A stretch of DNA of 64,000 bases from Parelaphostrongylus tenuis (Eukaryota > Nematoda > Chromadorea > Rhabditida > Metastrongylidae), in the NCBI GenBank assembly GCA_019055375.1, contig JAHQIW010005530.1:1-64000 (forward strand), written 5' to 3'. Below, piece by piece: positions 31,755-45,159 of the stretch (its first letter is position 1; every line of letters begins with the position of its first letter). Made by a program: the position numbers and the translations under genes. Below the pieces are notes generated by a model. That model was not told the DNA's origin. It searched no databases and saw only the letters and a list, made by a program, of their open reading frames with translations.

Positions 31755-34700
31755 AGCAATAGAAGCAGATAGAATTGAAGTCCCATGTGCCAATACCACC
31801 ACCTTCTAGCAATTATAGTTTCGAAATGAATGACATGAGTCGGTGTATACGTGTTTTGAATAGTGATACGAGTTCATTAGTTTTAGTTGAACAGACGCGA
31901 GTTTTTTTTAGCAAGATTTATGCAATGGACCCATTGGCTGAAGTTCCGACAATCTCGGTTTTTCCAGAGCTGTTGTTGTATTCCTTATCCCTTTGAAGAC
32001 AGCCTGTACCATTTTCCGTGCGCTGGCTTTTTTTTGTGGTATCTTCGCTAAACATAGATTTCTCGCAAAATCGTAATGGTCAATCGATAAAAGATGAGGA
32101 ATTCATTGGGTATGGAATTTGAAAAAGCCTTTGTGCGCTGTAAAAAACGAAGAAAAAAATTGGCTTTGGTTGGAGTGCAAAAAGTTCGATGCACTTGTAT
32201 TTGTTAAAGTTTTACGCTGGACTTTTCTAATTGTACGATCACCTATATCTCCTGTCGTCCCGTTGATCGTCGAGTGACTCGAGCGTGAACCAGCAACACT
32301 TCCATTTTTCCCTATCGCCAGCGAGTGTAGCCCAGTGGGTCCACCTCGCTCTAGGGGTTCGCTGAACATCATATCTTTTTTCTATAGCTTTCGTGAAGAA
32401 ATTGGATCACGGGGTCGGTGGTCTTCCTGAAGAGCGCTTGATGTCCCGAGGAATCCAATTGGTAACGGCTCTCGTCCATCGGTTGTCGTTGAAGCGCATC
32501 ACGTGTCCGGCCCACCTTATTTTCGATAATCTGGCGTGTAGAATTGTACGATAGCTTGAGAAATAGAAAGTTGAATAATAGGCTTGGTTTTTGAAAATGC
32601 TTTCTCAAGGCGCTGTGCTATCAAAGGCCAATATGTTTCGCTTTCAAACAACGCTCGTTGCTTGAAACTTACAGCCGGCATATTGGCACTTACGTAGTGC
32701 AGGTTGGGTGATTGTGGCCGAGTGATATATGTGTAAAGGTAATATGAAAAGTATTCAGTAAAGTTCAGGCTTTAAAGACACTTTATGGTCACGAAAATAC
32801 GGAGTATTACTGAGGAGATTCTTATAAAAAGTATCTTTTGTAAAGAAAAAGCCCATCCGTCCTAGCAATTCACATTTTGAATGGGAAAGCTGCACTGTTG
32901 GAAAGAGAACGTGTTTCCGACCCTTATTGCAGATCGTTGTCCCCTATCTTGTGAGAATGTGACTCGAAACTCATGTTTAAGAAGAAACCTCTTTAGAAGT
33001 TTATATGGAAGTATATAAGTGCGTTGCTGGAGTAAACGTAGAGCGTGCAATTGTGATGGGGTAGGCTAGGTCCTTGGAAAGAAGATGAATTTTTCTGACA
33101 AAGATCCTATGTTTTACTGAAGCTGTAAACCTTTCATTCTAAACATTTGTTCAACATTTGGCTACTTATAATATTACGAAGAATCAAAAATAAGCTGCCC
33201 ATATATATTAGCACCGGTCAGTTGTTAACCAGTCTTGCTCAGATTGTACTTATTCACATAAAAGAAAATTCCTTCATCTCGACTACGGTCGCCTTTTTTC
33301 CACCCAGCTTTCCTCCCAGTAACTCATAAAGTCGTATATGAATAGTTCGTAAAAGTCGACTGGCTCCATCTAAATGAGCATTACATCGCCTCGAACCCGT
33401 CGCTCATCGAAGGATAGGGTTTTCGTCGGCACCGCTTCTCTTGAGCACTTCCCGATAACCTCTTGATTTTTCAAATTGTATTGTTCTTCATGATCTGAGT
33501 TTCTTTTGAGTTAGCAGTTGTGACGAATGCATTGGCAACCATGCAATAATTCCCAAATCGACTTTCTACTTACCTTGGCACGGACTGAATACTCAGTATT
33601 CTTCTTGGTAAGCGTGTCCGAAGTTGATCTGTCAACCTAGGATCTGCTTGTCAAGAAAAAATAGTGTTCTCGATGCTGTCGTCGGCTTTCCATTCAGAGC
33701 ATCTATTCAGGCATACTTGTAAGTTTTAAGATTGGAAGCTTTGCAATAGCCAAGGACTGACCCTTCTTGCGTACAGTTTAATACAATTTCTCACGTAATG
33801 AACATTACTTGCAAAAATTGCTGACATCCATGCGGTGTATAGTGATGAAGGGTGGTTTGAAAATGAGGCTCAAATCATGTACACTATCTTCTTCCGAGAT
33901 AAAATCTAAATTATTTACCAACAGATTCTTATTGGCAGCAATTCAGTACAATATGCAACTGCAGAGTAGAATATGCATTGGCCAGCCTATCTTGTAGTGA
34001 AGGTGGAACTACCAAAATAAATTCGATGAACTTGATACAACAACTAATCGAACTCACTCGAAGGCACTAGTTTCTGATGTGAGTAAAACTTTATTCCCAG
34101 ATAATGAACAAACGAGCATTCCACACTGCCTAGTAGTACTTTTATAATACGAATGTGATTTTTTGCACAGAATTTCTCCGCAATGCAAAGGGTGACACCT
34201 CTTCTCCGCATACAATAACTACAAAGCATTCGAAGAACCACGCAAAGAGAAAGATTATGCAAAACAGAAATAACTCACACTGATATAAGTAGAGGAAATT
34301 GTCCACCGGAAGCAGGTAACTGGAGTCTAAGATCTGTAAGGATCGTATTGATGTACCTTCACTTCCACCTGCACTGCACGTGGTAACATTGAAGTTATTT
34401 GGGACGATGCTCGCTAAGCTATCGTGCCCTGAGGGCGTTTAACTGGAAAGTTCAGTGATAAAAATAGCCATAATAAGTTATGCTCATATTACAGTAAAAG
34501 TGGATATACATCTAAGTTAGTATTCATAATGACTTAACAAAGTCTCTCCTGTGATGCATATGAAGACATTAATGTAATTTTCCAACGCCAGCTCGCCAAA
34601 ATCTCTATCTTTCTTGTTAAATAACTGCTAGACTTGCCCAGGGCGACGAAACCATTGACATGGTGAAAACGCAAATCTTTGGAAGTCATTGTACTAAGCA

Positions 34701-34800
34701 AAATGTGCATACGTTCATCTCTACGATCTAAAAAGTCGAATGTATAACACATTAAGAGATTGACTAACGCCGAATTAATGCTGTTTTCTGTAGATCCTTT
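31755..34800. other. Intergenic region between vps-34 and the PDZ gene
   Basis: Besides the RTE fragment at 32245-32560 I see no supported gene. The short frames here lack splice context or homology. Confidence 0.45.
32245..32560 (-). mobile_element. RTE-type retrotransposon C-terminal fragment
   Basis: The minus strand from about 32520 to 32400 reads RWAGHVMRFNDNRW, TRAV and WIPRDIKR..GRPPT, the conserved C-terminal segment of nematode RTE polyproteins. No upstream reverse transcriptase is attached, so this is a 5'-truncated copy. Its 3' flank shares sequence with 2990-3060. Confidence 0.85.
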
Positions 34801-35014
34801 TATCAAATCTATTCGGATGAAATTTCATAAATATCGGCGATCAGAAGAGAATCGCAAACAGTTACGTTTCATTTTTGTAGGTGTCGTCATTTGGTGCAGT
34901 GGAATTATGGCTAAACCAGCAGGACCGTATGCTTTTTGCCTCATCGCATCTCGTTTTTTTTTTGTAATTCTATAGATTCCCGCTCGGTTCCAGAACGTAG
35001 ATTCTTATTTTCAG

Positions 35015-38000
35015 AAAAAAGGAGCTAGTGGTCCAATTACTATTTTACCCGAAATACCATATAAAAAAACAGAAGCATCATTTAGAGTGAACAAAGAAGT
35101 ACGTAATGACTTTTGATTCTATTTTGGATATAATAGCCGTAAGTGGATGCTGGTGTCAATCAACAAGCCATGCGCACAAATTATATTAAGCAAAAGGGAT
35201 TGCAGATGATTTCATTACTAGGACGGCTAGAATTCACTCTGCTCTTGGTACAGGAAAATTTTTGGAGAACCTCAGGAGCTTCAACTATGATCCATTTCGT
35301 TTTGAGCAGTTTTTTCATTTGCAAGTACAACCGTAATCCGAAATGGTCTTTGAACAAATAGGATAATATCGGTGACTGATTCGAAGTTTGTAATTTTTTA
35401 AGACTGAAATCGACATTGATGACAACATGATGATCATGAGTATCTCACCGTCAGCAGTGCCAAGTTGTACCGAACTGATTTTAGGTGAGTAAACGTCGGA
35501 AAGAATTCGCCAATTCTCCTAATTTCTAATGGTGGCCGACGTATATATTGCACATCTCGTGCATATCGACTATTTTCACATCTGATGGAATATTTTGAGC
35601 TTTTCATGAGATCTGTTGTGGCATTGTTCATGTTCATTGTTATGTGCCATAACAGATCTCATAAAAGGCTCAAAATATCGTATCAAATTATATTGTTTTG
35701 AGCGAGATCTCAAAAACACTTGAAACAAGCGGTAATTTCACATCATCTAAAATTCAAAGAAGCCCTTGATTTTTGTATTATTTAGGAGATCGAGTATTGA
35801 AAATCAACGGAGCCCCTGTGAGGACAAAAGCAGAAGCTATTGCAGCCCTAAAAGCGTCAGCAGGAAGTGAAGTATGATGATAATGTGTTTTTCATAGTTT
35901 CCATTTAACACGCAAAAAAAAACTGAGAAATCTGGAGGTCCTGGAATTTTGAGTTTTTTCTCTGTTCGTTACGAAATTTTTTGAAAGAGAGTGATAGCAG
36001 ATCAATGGCCTTGGTGCTGTAATGATAGTACGCCCCTCCAGTATTGAGGAGACGCGGACTGAACTCCTGTCTGAGGCCTCAGTTTTGCACATCAGTCAGA
36101 AATAATGGATTATCATTATAACATTATAGTACTGTTTTGAAAAAACAGTGAAGCAGAGAAGTCTTGCGGATTATGTACATCCAATAGCTGTCAGCTCAAC
36201 ACTTTTCAATGCCAATGTGTGCTTACCAGACCGAAACTGTTAACTGTTGGTTGCTGCCAGCTTCGATACCTTATATAGCACGAAGAGTGATATCAAGGCA
36301 GAAGCCTGGGTGGCGTAATGGTAGCACGCTCTCCCGGTATGGATGGAGCGGAATCAATTCCCGATTAAGATTTCAAGTTTTGCGTACCACTCTGATATGC
36401 ATTTATCACATTAACGCTGCTAAAAACGCAAAGAAATGGATATTTCTGTAGTTTGAGCGGAAGATCGACCTACACTAAACCTCGGCATGAAAAAAAATTG
36501 TTATATAAACTGCCTCTTTATAAATGAAGCTTGCTCGAGGTTGATACCTTCTTCAAAAACGATGGTTAACCTCTTGGCGATTTTTCCTTGCTCAGAGCCC
36601 AGACGTACTACATCATATATAATCGTAAATGCAGTGCAAAATAATTTCAAAAATCTACGTATTGAACATTAGGTAAAATTGCTGAAGCGTTAGCCATTGT
36701 TTATGAAGAAGATACCAACCTTGTTCAAGCTTTATACAAAAACGACACTTTTTGCAGATTATACAGAGAAATCTTGACACATTCAAAACGATATTTATTT
36801 TCCGAAAATCGCAGCATAGGATATTTGTTCAGAAGTTTGCATTTCTAATACTTCTAAATTGTTCAAGTTTCTAAAGGCTTTTTCCTTATGTTCACATTGA
36901 TTGTGGTGTCCTGTCTGGTCTCAGCGGTGCACTGGGAACCGACTGAAAAGATTCATGGTCATTGCCCAGAAGTGTTTGAATATTGCACAATGATTGCTTA
37001 TTTTCGTGTTAGTGATCCACGCAAGTCTCAACCCTAATTGAATTCTCTGAGATCATTTTATCAAATAAACTACAAATTCCTTAATGTTATTGAACTATAA
37101 GGCTTTAGTGGAGAATGTTTGAGAGCAGTTTAGCTTTAATGGCAATTGCAGTAGAGTAATTAGGCTTTAATGACAGTTTTGAATGAATGTGCGTTGTGTG
37201 CTGTTTGGTCGATACCTTCTACTAATGTTCCTGCCACGCGGGTCTTGATGAGTTGGAACGTGCGTCGTTGAGTGATGATGAATTTATACCAGTAACGAGC
37301 AAAGTTGATTTTGAGATGGAGCAATATTGATCTTCATAACGGACAACCTATCATATGCATAATCAGAACAATATCACAATGATAGGAGCATACAATAGCG
37401 ATATTTTACGTGATAATAACGATACATGATAACGCAGTAGATGAAAGCCTCCTTTATGATTCACCGTATCCCAAATCTATAGGGTACAGAATGCATAGGG
37501 GAGTTACTATACGCATGCGTAAAGCACACAACATGTACGATATCATGACCAGTATAATGCAATGAGCCAGGAGAGGTGAAAGTCTTGTCGATATCAAATT
37601 ATAGACGTATAGCACTGGTGTCCTGATTTAGAAGGAGAGTATAGAGTCACGGCTTATATACGGACAGACAACAAAGGCCTGTCCGTTGAAGCGCTGCACT
37701 AAGACAAATATTACAAACCGTATAGATGATAAAAAAGTGGGATCACAAAGAGTTACAAGCACATAACCGCTGAGGAAGAAAGTTTAGAGCACAAAAAGTC
37801 ACAAGTACACTCTTCAAGGGCTAGGCGATTAAATAGCTTGTACTGCAAGTTCACGTGAAAGTGATGATATCGCAATAAAGAGAAATTCATGGGAAACACA
37901 AGCCGACTTCCATGGCTCATATGTGGCTGTGCTAAATCTACAAACAGATAGATTAATTCTTATAAGTCATAAGTGCATGAAATAAGAGGATAGCAATAAA

Positions 38001-41000
38001 TCGGGGTACTAATTGCCATAAGTGGTGTAATTAAAGCGCGCTCTTTAGAAAAAGTTACACTAAAAGAAACGAAAAGACGTTTCATTGTTGATATTAAAAG
38101 TTTATGTATCACGATTCGTGATAGTAAAGCTCACTCTTACATATTATCAATTTATAAGTGTTTATGTGCGGCTACCGAATTTTCTAAGTCTTTAGGTATT
38201 CAGTCCAGCGCCCTCCTACTTGAGTGCACGCTACGATCATTATGTATTTTTTCTTTAAGCCTTGACATAGCATTATGTTTGAATGTACCGTTTAAACATG
38301 TACTTGGATTCCAATTTACACAATATGCTAATTCATTGATCTTCTGGTGGCTTAATTCCGAACGATGTTTTTAATTGCTCAATCCCTAGAAATTCAGGCA
38401 CGAATTGAACTTTTACGGCGTCAATTTACAAGTCCGCTCACAGCTGAACGTGCGAGAAAAATCGGTCTTTCCCGTCTTGAAGGTTTCACGTACTTCTTGC
38501 TTTCATGTTCAAAAGTAGGCGAATTATCTTTTTTCAAATTTTTTTGTTGGTACATCAATAGTGCACCTGGTCGGATTAGTAGCAGAATACTGAAAGTATC
38601 GTGCAGATGGCATTCATCAATGAATCGAGTTTGATTGGGATTTGAATTACACAAGTTTCTATGACTCAGTTTCTTTCCACAATACGGCACTCTATGTTTT
38701 TTGCAACACTGCATCCTGAACAACTCAGTCGATCTCGTTTAATATCTGTTGCGTTTTGTTGCAGATATGTACATCAAAATTTGAACTAATTATGGCTCTC
38801 ATACACGCTAACAATTTTTCAGTCACAAAGGCATTTTATCCACACCTTCCAATGTTTAATTCAAAGAGTTTTCGGAAAAAATAACCATAAAATAATGAGT
38901 CTACTAGTGTCTAAGTAGTCACTCAATTATTTTATTTGATCCGTCTCACAGTCTCTTCTAGCCTCTGTGCCGACGCCACGACTTCTAGCATTCACTTCGA
39001 TTTTTCGTCTTCTTTTCCGGAACGTCTCGACTCGAATTCATTCTGAGTTCGTAACTCTGTGCCCAGATAATCTCTTGAAACGAAAGTTTTTTTCTCTTGC
39101 TGCCTCTGAGTTTGAGAATTTTGAGCTTTCGAATGATTACTCACACTCCTATAGAAAGTGCCTGTGCCGCGAAGAGGTCGGACATTCATTTGTCCCCTTA
39201 TAAGCGAAACAAACCTAGTTGCCATTTTGATTGATTAATCAAATTGAGCGGTGGATTCTCTGCTAACTAATCGATAATCAAGGACTATCAGCTGCAGGAA
39301 GTATATTTGGGAATGTATTGTTGCAATTAATGTTTATAATCCCGTAGACAAATTATGGTGTTGTGGATCTGTTTCCTTTTTTTCATTATGTACTCGCTAG
39401 TCATACTCTGCTTTATCCAACACTTTCCGAACACTTTATACAACTTAGAATACTTTATAACTGCTCGAAACTGATCAATCTTCAAAGGATATATCACCTT
39501 TTTAAACATTTATAGTACTAATATGACAACCCCGAACTGATGGAAAGATTGTTGAGCTCCCCCCACCTGTGCTACTTCCAGCTTCGTCGTAAGCCCGTTG
39601 CTAAACGAACACTGTTTGCAAGGATAAACTGCCTGTTACTTTATTGATATTTTATATTGATTTTTTACAACATGAAGAGTAATATCTGTTGGGTGCACTG
39701 CTCAGGACGACAGCGATCCTGTATCGTCATTTGGATTCACACTGAAATTGCTCAAAAACAGGGCTCATGTTATTGCGGTAGGTAATGTTCTTTACTTGAT
39801 AGTAAACAAATTGCTCTTGATACATAATGTCGAGATGCTTACAATCGCTGATTTTGTGGCTCCTGTTATTACTGAGGTCATACAGATTACAGCTGGATCC
39901 GAAAGGCGTCGCATCAAACTTTTTTTGTCTTGGTGATGCATTGTTGGATCTGGACGGTACACCAATTCCATTCAACGATCTTGAATTTGTCAGGGGATAC
40001 ACTCAAAAATTCAACAAGTTTGTTCAAAAGTCGAGGTTTTTTGTTATTGGCACCCCAATCAATAGCTATTCAAGCGAACTAAAATTGCACACTCACTGCT
40101 CATGAAGGCTTCAATTCCAGCGGAGATGTTGTTAAGAATTGAAGGCTTCAAAACGTCTCTAGAGATATTTATGAAGCTCTTATAGACTGTTTCCAAATCT
40201 TTTTCTTCAGAAACAACAAATTCACCGTTGTCATAGAGAGACCAATCTCAAAAGAGGCGCTTTTCATGTACAATATGCTCTTCAAACTTATGGTGGGAAG
40301 TGTAAAATATATCCGGAACTATGTGTGTGTGTACAAGCACTTTTTAGCTTCCACAAGAATCCGACGTTGAAATGGGTCCGGATGCCGTGCTTATTGGTAA
40401 AGTGGGTTAGCATGCTTAGATCGCTAACGTCTGGCAATAAAGCTTAACAAACACTTTTTTATTTTCTCAAGGAGGCAGCCAACATGCATCGTATGGTTTT
40501 CCGAAGATTGAAACCGAAGAGTATCTATGGTCCAAAAGGTATGTACATTTTAGACCTTTTTTAACCAAACTTGGGTAAAATGATGCGTTCGTGCCATTCA
40601 AAGATGGCTATACTTCAACCGAATCGCGACTAAGTTCAGTGTAAGACTTGAATATGAAAGATTCTAAGGAGTATCGAGTGATCAAACAAATTCTTTTTAT
40701 CTAACCACTTTTAGAGGTGGCATGATGTTGTAATATAACCAATGATGTAGAGTGATGTGTAAAACTTTTGCAAAATTTCTGCGTCAGACGAGACTCAAGC
40801 TTGCATTTCGCCGTAGTCGGGGGTGAAATAAAGTGGTGTCAAAACAGGAGTTGGTAGTGCAACGGGTTAAAATACGCGCCCCAGAAAGGGTGAAATGCGT
40901 TTGAGTTCCATCTGACACAGAAATTTTGCACATCATTCTATATTACTGTGTATATTTTTCTAGGAAGTTTTGGAGGTGTTAGTTACGAACGAGATAATAC

Positions 41001-41370
41001 TGATTTTTCCATATTCAAGTTGATAAGCGAGTCGAACAAACGATGAAAACAGTGGAGGTTTCTGAGAAGGCGAAGAACATTCGTGTGGCGGTTTGTTTGT
41101 AAAATAATTTGAAGCTTCTGTTCCATAAAAGCGGAGGAAAAAAAATCGTGAATGCAGCAAATATCTTGTCGTTCTCTATAGTTCATGCGGTTATGTGGGA
41201 AAAACAACTGACTCACAAAAAAATAACATGAATGCACTGCTTATATCACTCTATTGCAGACTAGCGCAATGGAATTAAAGATCGCTTCTGATATCGATGA
41301 CGAGGACGAGTTGAAACCAGTGGATCGCAAAAGCCACGCCAAGGATTCCTCAATGTTCGACGACTTCTAG
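35015..41370 (+). CDS. Nematode tandem-PDZ protein
   Basis: Two PDZ domains, predicted to bind C-terminal peptides; no enzyme motifs. Exons: 35015-35098, 35403-35484, 35786-35871, 38398-38482, 39706-39777, 39893-39993, 40211-40292, 40348-40396, about 40474-40540, 41260-41370. PDZ1 has ELILGDRVLKINGAPV, then ALKASAGSEARIELLRR joined across a 2.5-kb intron. PDZ2 has SFGFTLKLL and NFFCLGDALLDLDGTPI, then NKFTVVIERPIS. The C-terminus is acidic, ending MFDDF-stop; AATAAA lies at 41452. Earlier exons probably exist (a splice-bounded open segment begins near 34880) but the start is unresolved. Phase breaks between 38482 and 39706, and around 40540, imply missed exons or indels. The junction after 39993 reads AG|GGGATA, not GT. 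Layout recalls nematode sperm PDZ proteins, unconfirmed. Confidence 0.8.
35586..35677. repeat. Hairpin-forming inverted repeat
   Basis: The left arm GAATATTTTGAGCTTTTCATG and its continuation through TCTGTTGTGGCA pair with TGCCATAACAGATCTCAT and the rest of the right arm, up to CAAAATATCG. Arms are about 36 nt with a spacer of about 20 nt. The arm sequence recurs at 52636-53060. Confidence 0.85.
35995..36400 (+). repeat. Two family C tRNA-like repeats in a PDZ-gene intron
   Basis: 35995-36105 has GCTGTAATGATAGTACGCC and GCGGACTGAACTCCTGTCTGAGG. 36190-36400 has the leader ACTGTTAACTGTTGGTTGCTG, then GGTGGCGTAATGGTAGCACGC and the TTTTGCGTACCACTCT tail. Both are in plus orientation, not an inverted pair. 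Confidence 0.6.
36410..38390 (+). other. Remainder of the 2.5-kb PDZ-gene intron
   Basis: AT-rich, no recognisable exon, RNA gene or shared repeat family. Confidence 0.45.
40685..40968. repeat. Inverted pair of family D tRNA-like repeats in the PDZ gene
   Basis: Left arm (minus) starts ATTCTTTTTATCTAACCACTTTTAGAGGTGG and runs into AATGATGTAGAGTGATGTG. Right arm (plus) has GGTAGTGCAACGGGTTAAAATACGCGCC and GCGTTTGAGTTCCATCTGAC, then TTTTGCACATCATTCTATATTAC. Same design as 20384-20862. Confidence 0.75.
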
Positions 41371-41451
41371 ACAAAATTAGCACTCAAGAAATTCAGCAGA
41401 GAACGACTACTAACATTTTCTCATGCAACAATGGTATCTGCAAGGAAATCG

Positions 41452-41457
41452 AATAAA
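41452..41457 (+). terminator. Poly(A) signal of the PDZ gene
   Basis: AATAAA 82 nt after the TAG stop at 41368-41370. Confidence 0.7.
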
Positions 41458-41680
41458 ATTCACGCTGGAATAATCAGTGTTGGCAGTTTTGAGTGCTAAG
41501 AGTTATAAATAAGTGATAAAAGCAACGAAGCAATACTTGTCCTAAGGGATTGATGTTATTGAAGCATATTCTACTATCACCACCATTTCCTCAACCGTTT
41601 TATGAACAACAGGATCCCAACTAGAAATTCGGTTGAGACTATCGTAAATTTGAAGATGAAACTTTGAAGCAATCAATTAT

Positions 41681-42264
41681 CAGGTCTATCCATAAGTTTT
41701 GACCCTGCAATTAACATCAAATTTATCAACCAGAAGTAGATGACATTTCTTGATTTTAGTGTAGTTCAATTGGCAATTTCTTGCGGGCATTTCGGTATCC
41801 AACTTGCCTTTACTTGTTATAAGATGGAGTTGTCACAGGAACAAAATTGCTCTCTAGTTTTGCGCGAATGGAGTGTAGGGAGAAAATGCTGGTGAAACGG
41901 CGCGCAAAATTAGCGGAGATTGGGGCAATGAAACGGCTGCAGAAAGGACGGCTAGGAAGTGATACGCGAAGTTCAAAGCTGGAGAGAAGAGTCTGGAGGA
42001 TTAGTTGCGCTCGAGCCGACAACATGAACTCCACTGATCTTGTGCATTGCATCACTAGCGTTTTCCCCTACGCGTTATTGTGCACGAGTAGAAAGCGAAT
42101 TTGTTCCCACGACACCTCCGTCTTAGAGCTAATGTAGACAATTTGTTGAGCAAGATGTTCGCAAGAAAATACGCAACTGAATGGCACCGAAATCGCGCAA
42201 TTTCAATTACTTCTGGTAAATAAATTTGGTGTTTATTGCTCTGGCGCCAAACTTATGAAACGAC
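41681..42264 (+). mobile_element. Foldback mariner-derived element (copy 3)
   Basis: Left end CAGGTCTATCCATAAGTTTTG, right end complement of CAAACTTATGAAACGACA, next to TA. ATGGAGTTGTCACAGGAACA at 41824 starts the same mariner helix-turn-helix-like reading as copies 1 and 2, here broken by frameshifts. The right half is an inverted copy of the left. Confidence 0.78.
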
Positions 42265-42559
42265 ATAATACTATCGCTTGTGAAGATTACACTCCAACCT
42301 CACCTAAACAAATGTGTGGAGTGAGAGGGGTTCGAGAGGTGCTAAAGTTGAAAAACATCAGAATATGCGGTGGTGATAAAGTGGAGAATTTATAGTAACT
42401 CCTCTCTGATTAGATATCTGGACAATGAAAAAGCATCTTCAAGATACTTTGCTTTATCGGCCATGTTCTGCAACGAAATAAATAGTAAGGCAAGCTAAAT
42501 AAGATAGGATTGAAGTGGCATAGACGGCAGATACAAAACCATCTATCAGTTCTTAATTG

Positions 42560-44290
42560 ACAATTCAGTTACCATCATGTCTGGTGTTACACCCAAAAAG
42601 ACGCATAAGTTAGTATCCAATATGCTCTTCCATCCAACGTTCCATCAATCTTCAAAGTTAGACTCATCACCAGCTGTGTACACGGACGAAAGGATAGGAT
42701 AGCATTGTTTTTCTAATAATAATCCCAGTTGCTTAAACACATCCTAGCCTCTCTTACGAACATTCAAATGCTTTTGAATTGTCTACGTAAAGCTCAAGCC
42801 AACAACGTGGACGTGATAGAGGCATTCAACGTTACCACCCATTACATCAACGTATCGGCTAACCGTACATTGCAAGCCTTCCACATGTTCCTTATACATC
42901 ACTAGGGAGCGATAAACACTCATGGCTAACCGATACAGCAGATCATGATTTTTCTACAGATGTGCCTGACTGGTAAATCTTCAGGTGACCCAAGAAATAT
43001 TTTGCAAAGGGTTGGCACTAGGGCAGTGAGTGGTAACCAATAAAGCCATTGCCTCCATGCCTAACGTGGAAGTCTGGTTGCTGATGTCCGGCTATACTCT
43101 ACCATAGATATGTAAATGATTGTTTGGTCATGTGCGCCTCTCAAAAACAAGTGGGAAGATGTTAAGGATTGCTGAATAAACAGTCAGAGTATGTGAAATT
43201 CGTCCGTAAGATACTGAATAATAACCGGCTCACTTTTCTGAACCTTCAAGTCAACCTATCCGATAGTCTGTAAGCCATGTAGGAAAGATATTATGACTCA
43301 TTACTGCTTTCAGCCTTCACATACAAAAAAGGTGTTTCCGAAAAACATATTGCAAACAGCAGGCGGAATGTGTACAGGAAGAGAGCAGAGAGTAAAAATT
43401 TTAAAGCTGGATTGTAAGATAGCCATTTCTGAAGGGAACCAATTTGTGCTTTTCGGTAAAGGTTTAGAGGAGATGACACGCCCTCAAACGACCATTCCAG
43501 CAAACGTAGAGTCCCGTTCAACTTCACTTCCTCTCAAACAAGATAAGTGTAGCTATGAGAAGCTGCTTAAAAAGGGCACGCTTAGAGAAAATGGTTACTA
43601 TCATTAAAATATCACCGAATACTCTGTAACGCTGATTGATCGTGATCGCTTATACAACAGTCTGTAGAACGGAAGATTGCAAAATATGCCTTAAAGGTAG
43701 AGATTGTGATTGCATGAGCCTACATATATCTACCTAATATCTTGGAAAGCGTGCGGCAAAAAATATACATTGGCATAGCGGGTAAGCCACATTGTGCCCG
43801 TATAAAAGAACACTTAAACGGCAAAGATAACTTAAGATTGAATATTTCGATAGGCACGCATAGGATACCGACGCATAACGGAGTAGATTTTGACGCAAAA
43901 ATCACCAACCTTGCTCATGAACATAAGACATCAGCGCGTAAGATCTCGGAAAGTTAAAGATTAACACCATTAATTCAAACATGAATCGTATGGAGGAATG
44001 CCTTGTAATCATACGTGATATGAGACGGCATGTAATACTATTAAATGCTAGAACTGCCTTATGAGTTATGTGATCTCTGCTAGGTGGTCTTCACGTGAAC
44101 AACTTGGTGGAGGACTTATAAAAAGAGGTGAGTATGTTGAAGATCAGTTATTGAGTTTCATGAGATGGAATCAGAAGTGGTGATTTTTTATTGCAATGAC
44201 AGAGGTGTCTGGCTGACAAGATTGTGCACTATTTGGCTTTTTCCCGGTTCTGAAAAAGTCAAGATCGCTAAAATGTCAGCTGGTCGAATG
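42560..44290 (+). mobile_element. Decayed Penelope-like element with GIY-YIG endonuclease
   Basis: Reverse transcriptase remnants include RYVNDCLVMC at 43103-43135 (the YVDD site, here YVND) and NNRLTFLNLQVNLS near 43230. Then comes a GIY-YIG domain at about 43742-43957: KYIGIAGKPHCARIKEHLNG, GTHRIPTHNG, DFDAKIT, LAHEHKTSARK. Frameshifts and stops separate the parts. The 3' part (43980-44280) resembles the ends of the PLE copies at 53570 and 55290 (CTTGTAATCA, GAGTATGTTGAA), including a degraded hammerhead core at 44246-44280. Not active. Confidence 0.8.
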
Positions 44291-44299
44291 AATTCAATT

Positions 44300-45150
44300 A
44301 TGAAAGCTCGTATTTGGCTCATAGGGAAAAACAAGAAATTATGAAGATTGTCGAAGTTCATAGATTGTCTGCTTTGGGAAATTAACGATTTTACAGGATC
44401 GGAAATGATTTTCATATCATATCAAAATCACTGCCGTCTCGGAAGGATTCTAGCCCGCAGTGAACCTCCCTTGAATCCACAAAAGTTGGCGAATACATAC
44501 AATGAGGGTCTGAAAGCGCCTATGTACGGTCAAATCGTGATTCACGGATTATGACGCGTGACCGGAACGCAAAATGGTATCAAAGAGAACACTAATCTTC
44601 AGTCCGTAGACAAACCATGCATCACAGCCACTTGTACACAAATCCACAACGGCTAAACAAATGGAGCAAGTGCTTAAGCACTGAAATCACAGCGGGGTAA
44701 TGCCATCTAAGTGCTGGCTTATAAAAATGTAATTGCACTCCACCATTTCTTGTAGTAAAGGTAACCAAAATTGAACCATTACAGTCCTTAATGATAATGG
44801 ACTATTACGACTCAGCTAGAAATTCCACAAGATTCCCCGATAAATTTCGCTGCTCAGATTTTGTCGTAGGCGTTTACATTCCTTTAGCTGAGATCTTGGA
44901 ACTTTCGACGGCGTGACCTGCAAATTGTATCATTCTATGAATCGTCGCCTATCTCTTTGGTTCCATCGATAAATTATTCGTTTTTTAAGATTGTGTGAAA
45001 GCACAGTGGCTGTGCGGTATTTAGTTTTGAGAGTCATCCGGTGTTAAGCAAATCTAATCTGCGTTTTGTACCAATGCGCCTTGTTCATATAGTGTAGTTC
45101 AGTCATCTATAGTTTGTTGTCTGCTGTCGTGATATTTGATGCTATAAGGA
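44300..45150. other. Intergenic stretch, unassigned
   Basis: No gene, RNA or repeat family recognised. Confidence 0.4.
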
Positions 45151-45159
45151 TTCTAGACT

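Noticed and set aside
31579..31812. Minus-strand 77-codon frame
   Set aside because: Ser/Tyr-rich antisense of the candidate vps-34 3' exon region; no homology or start context.
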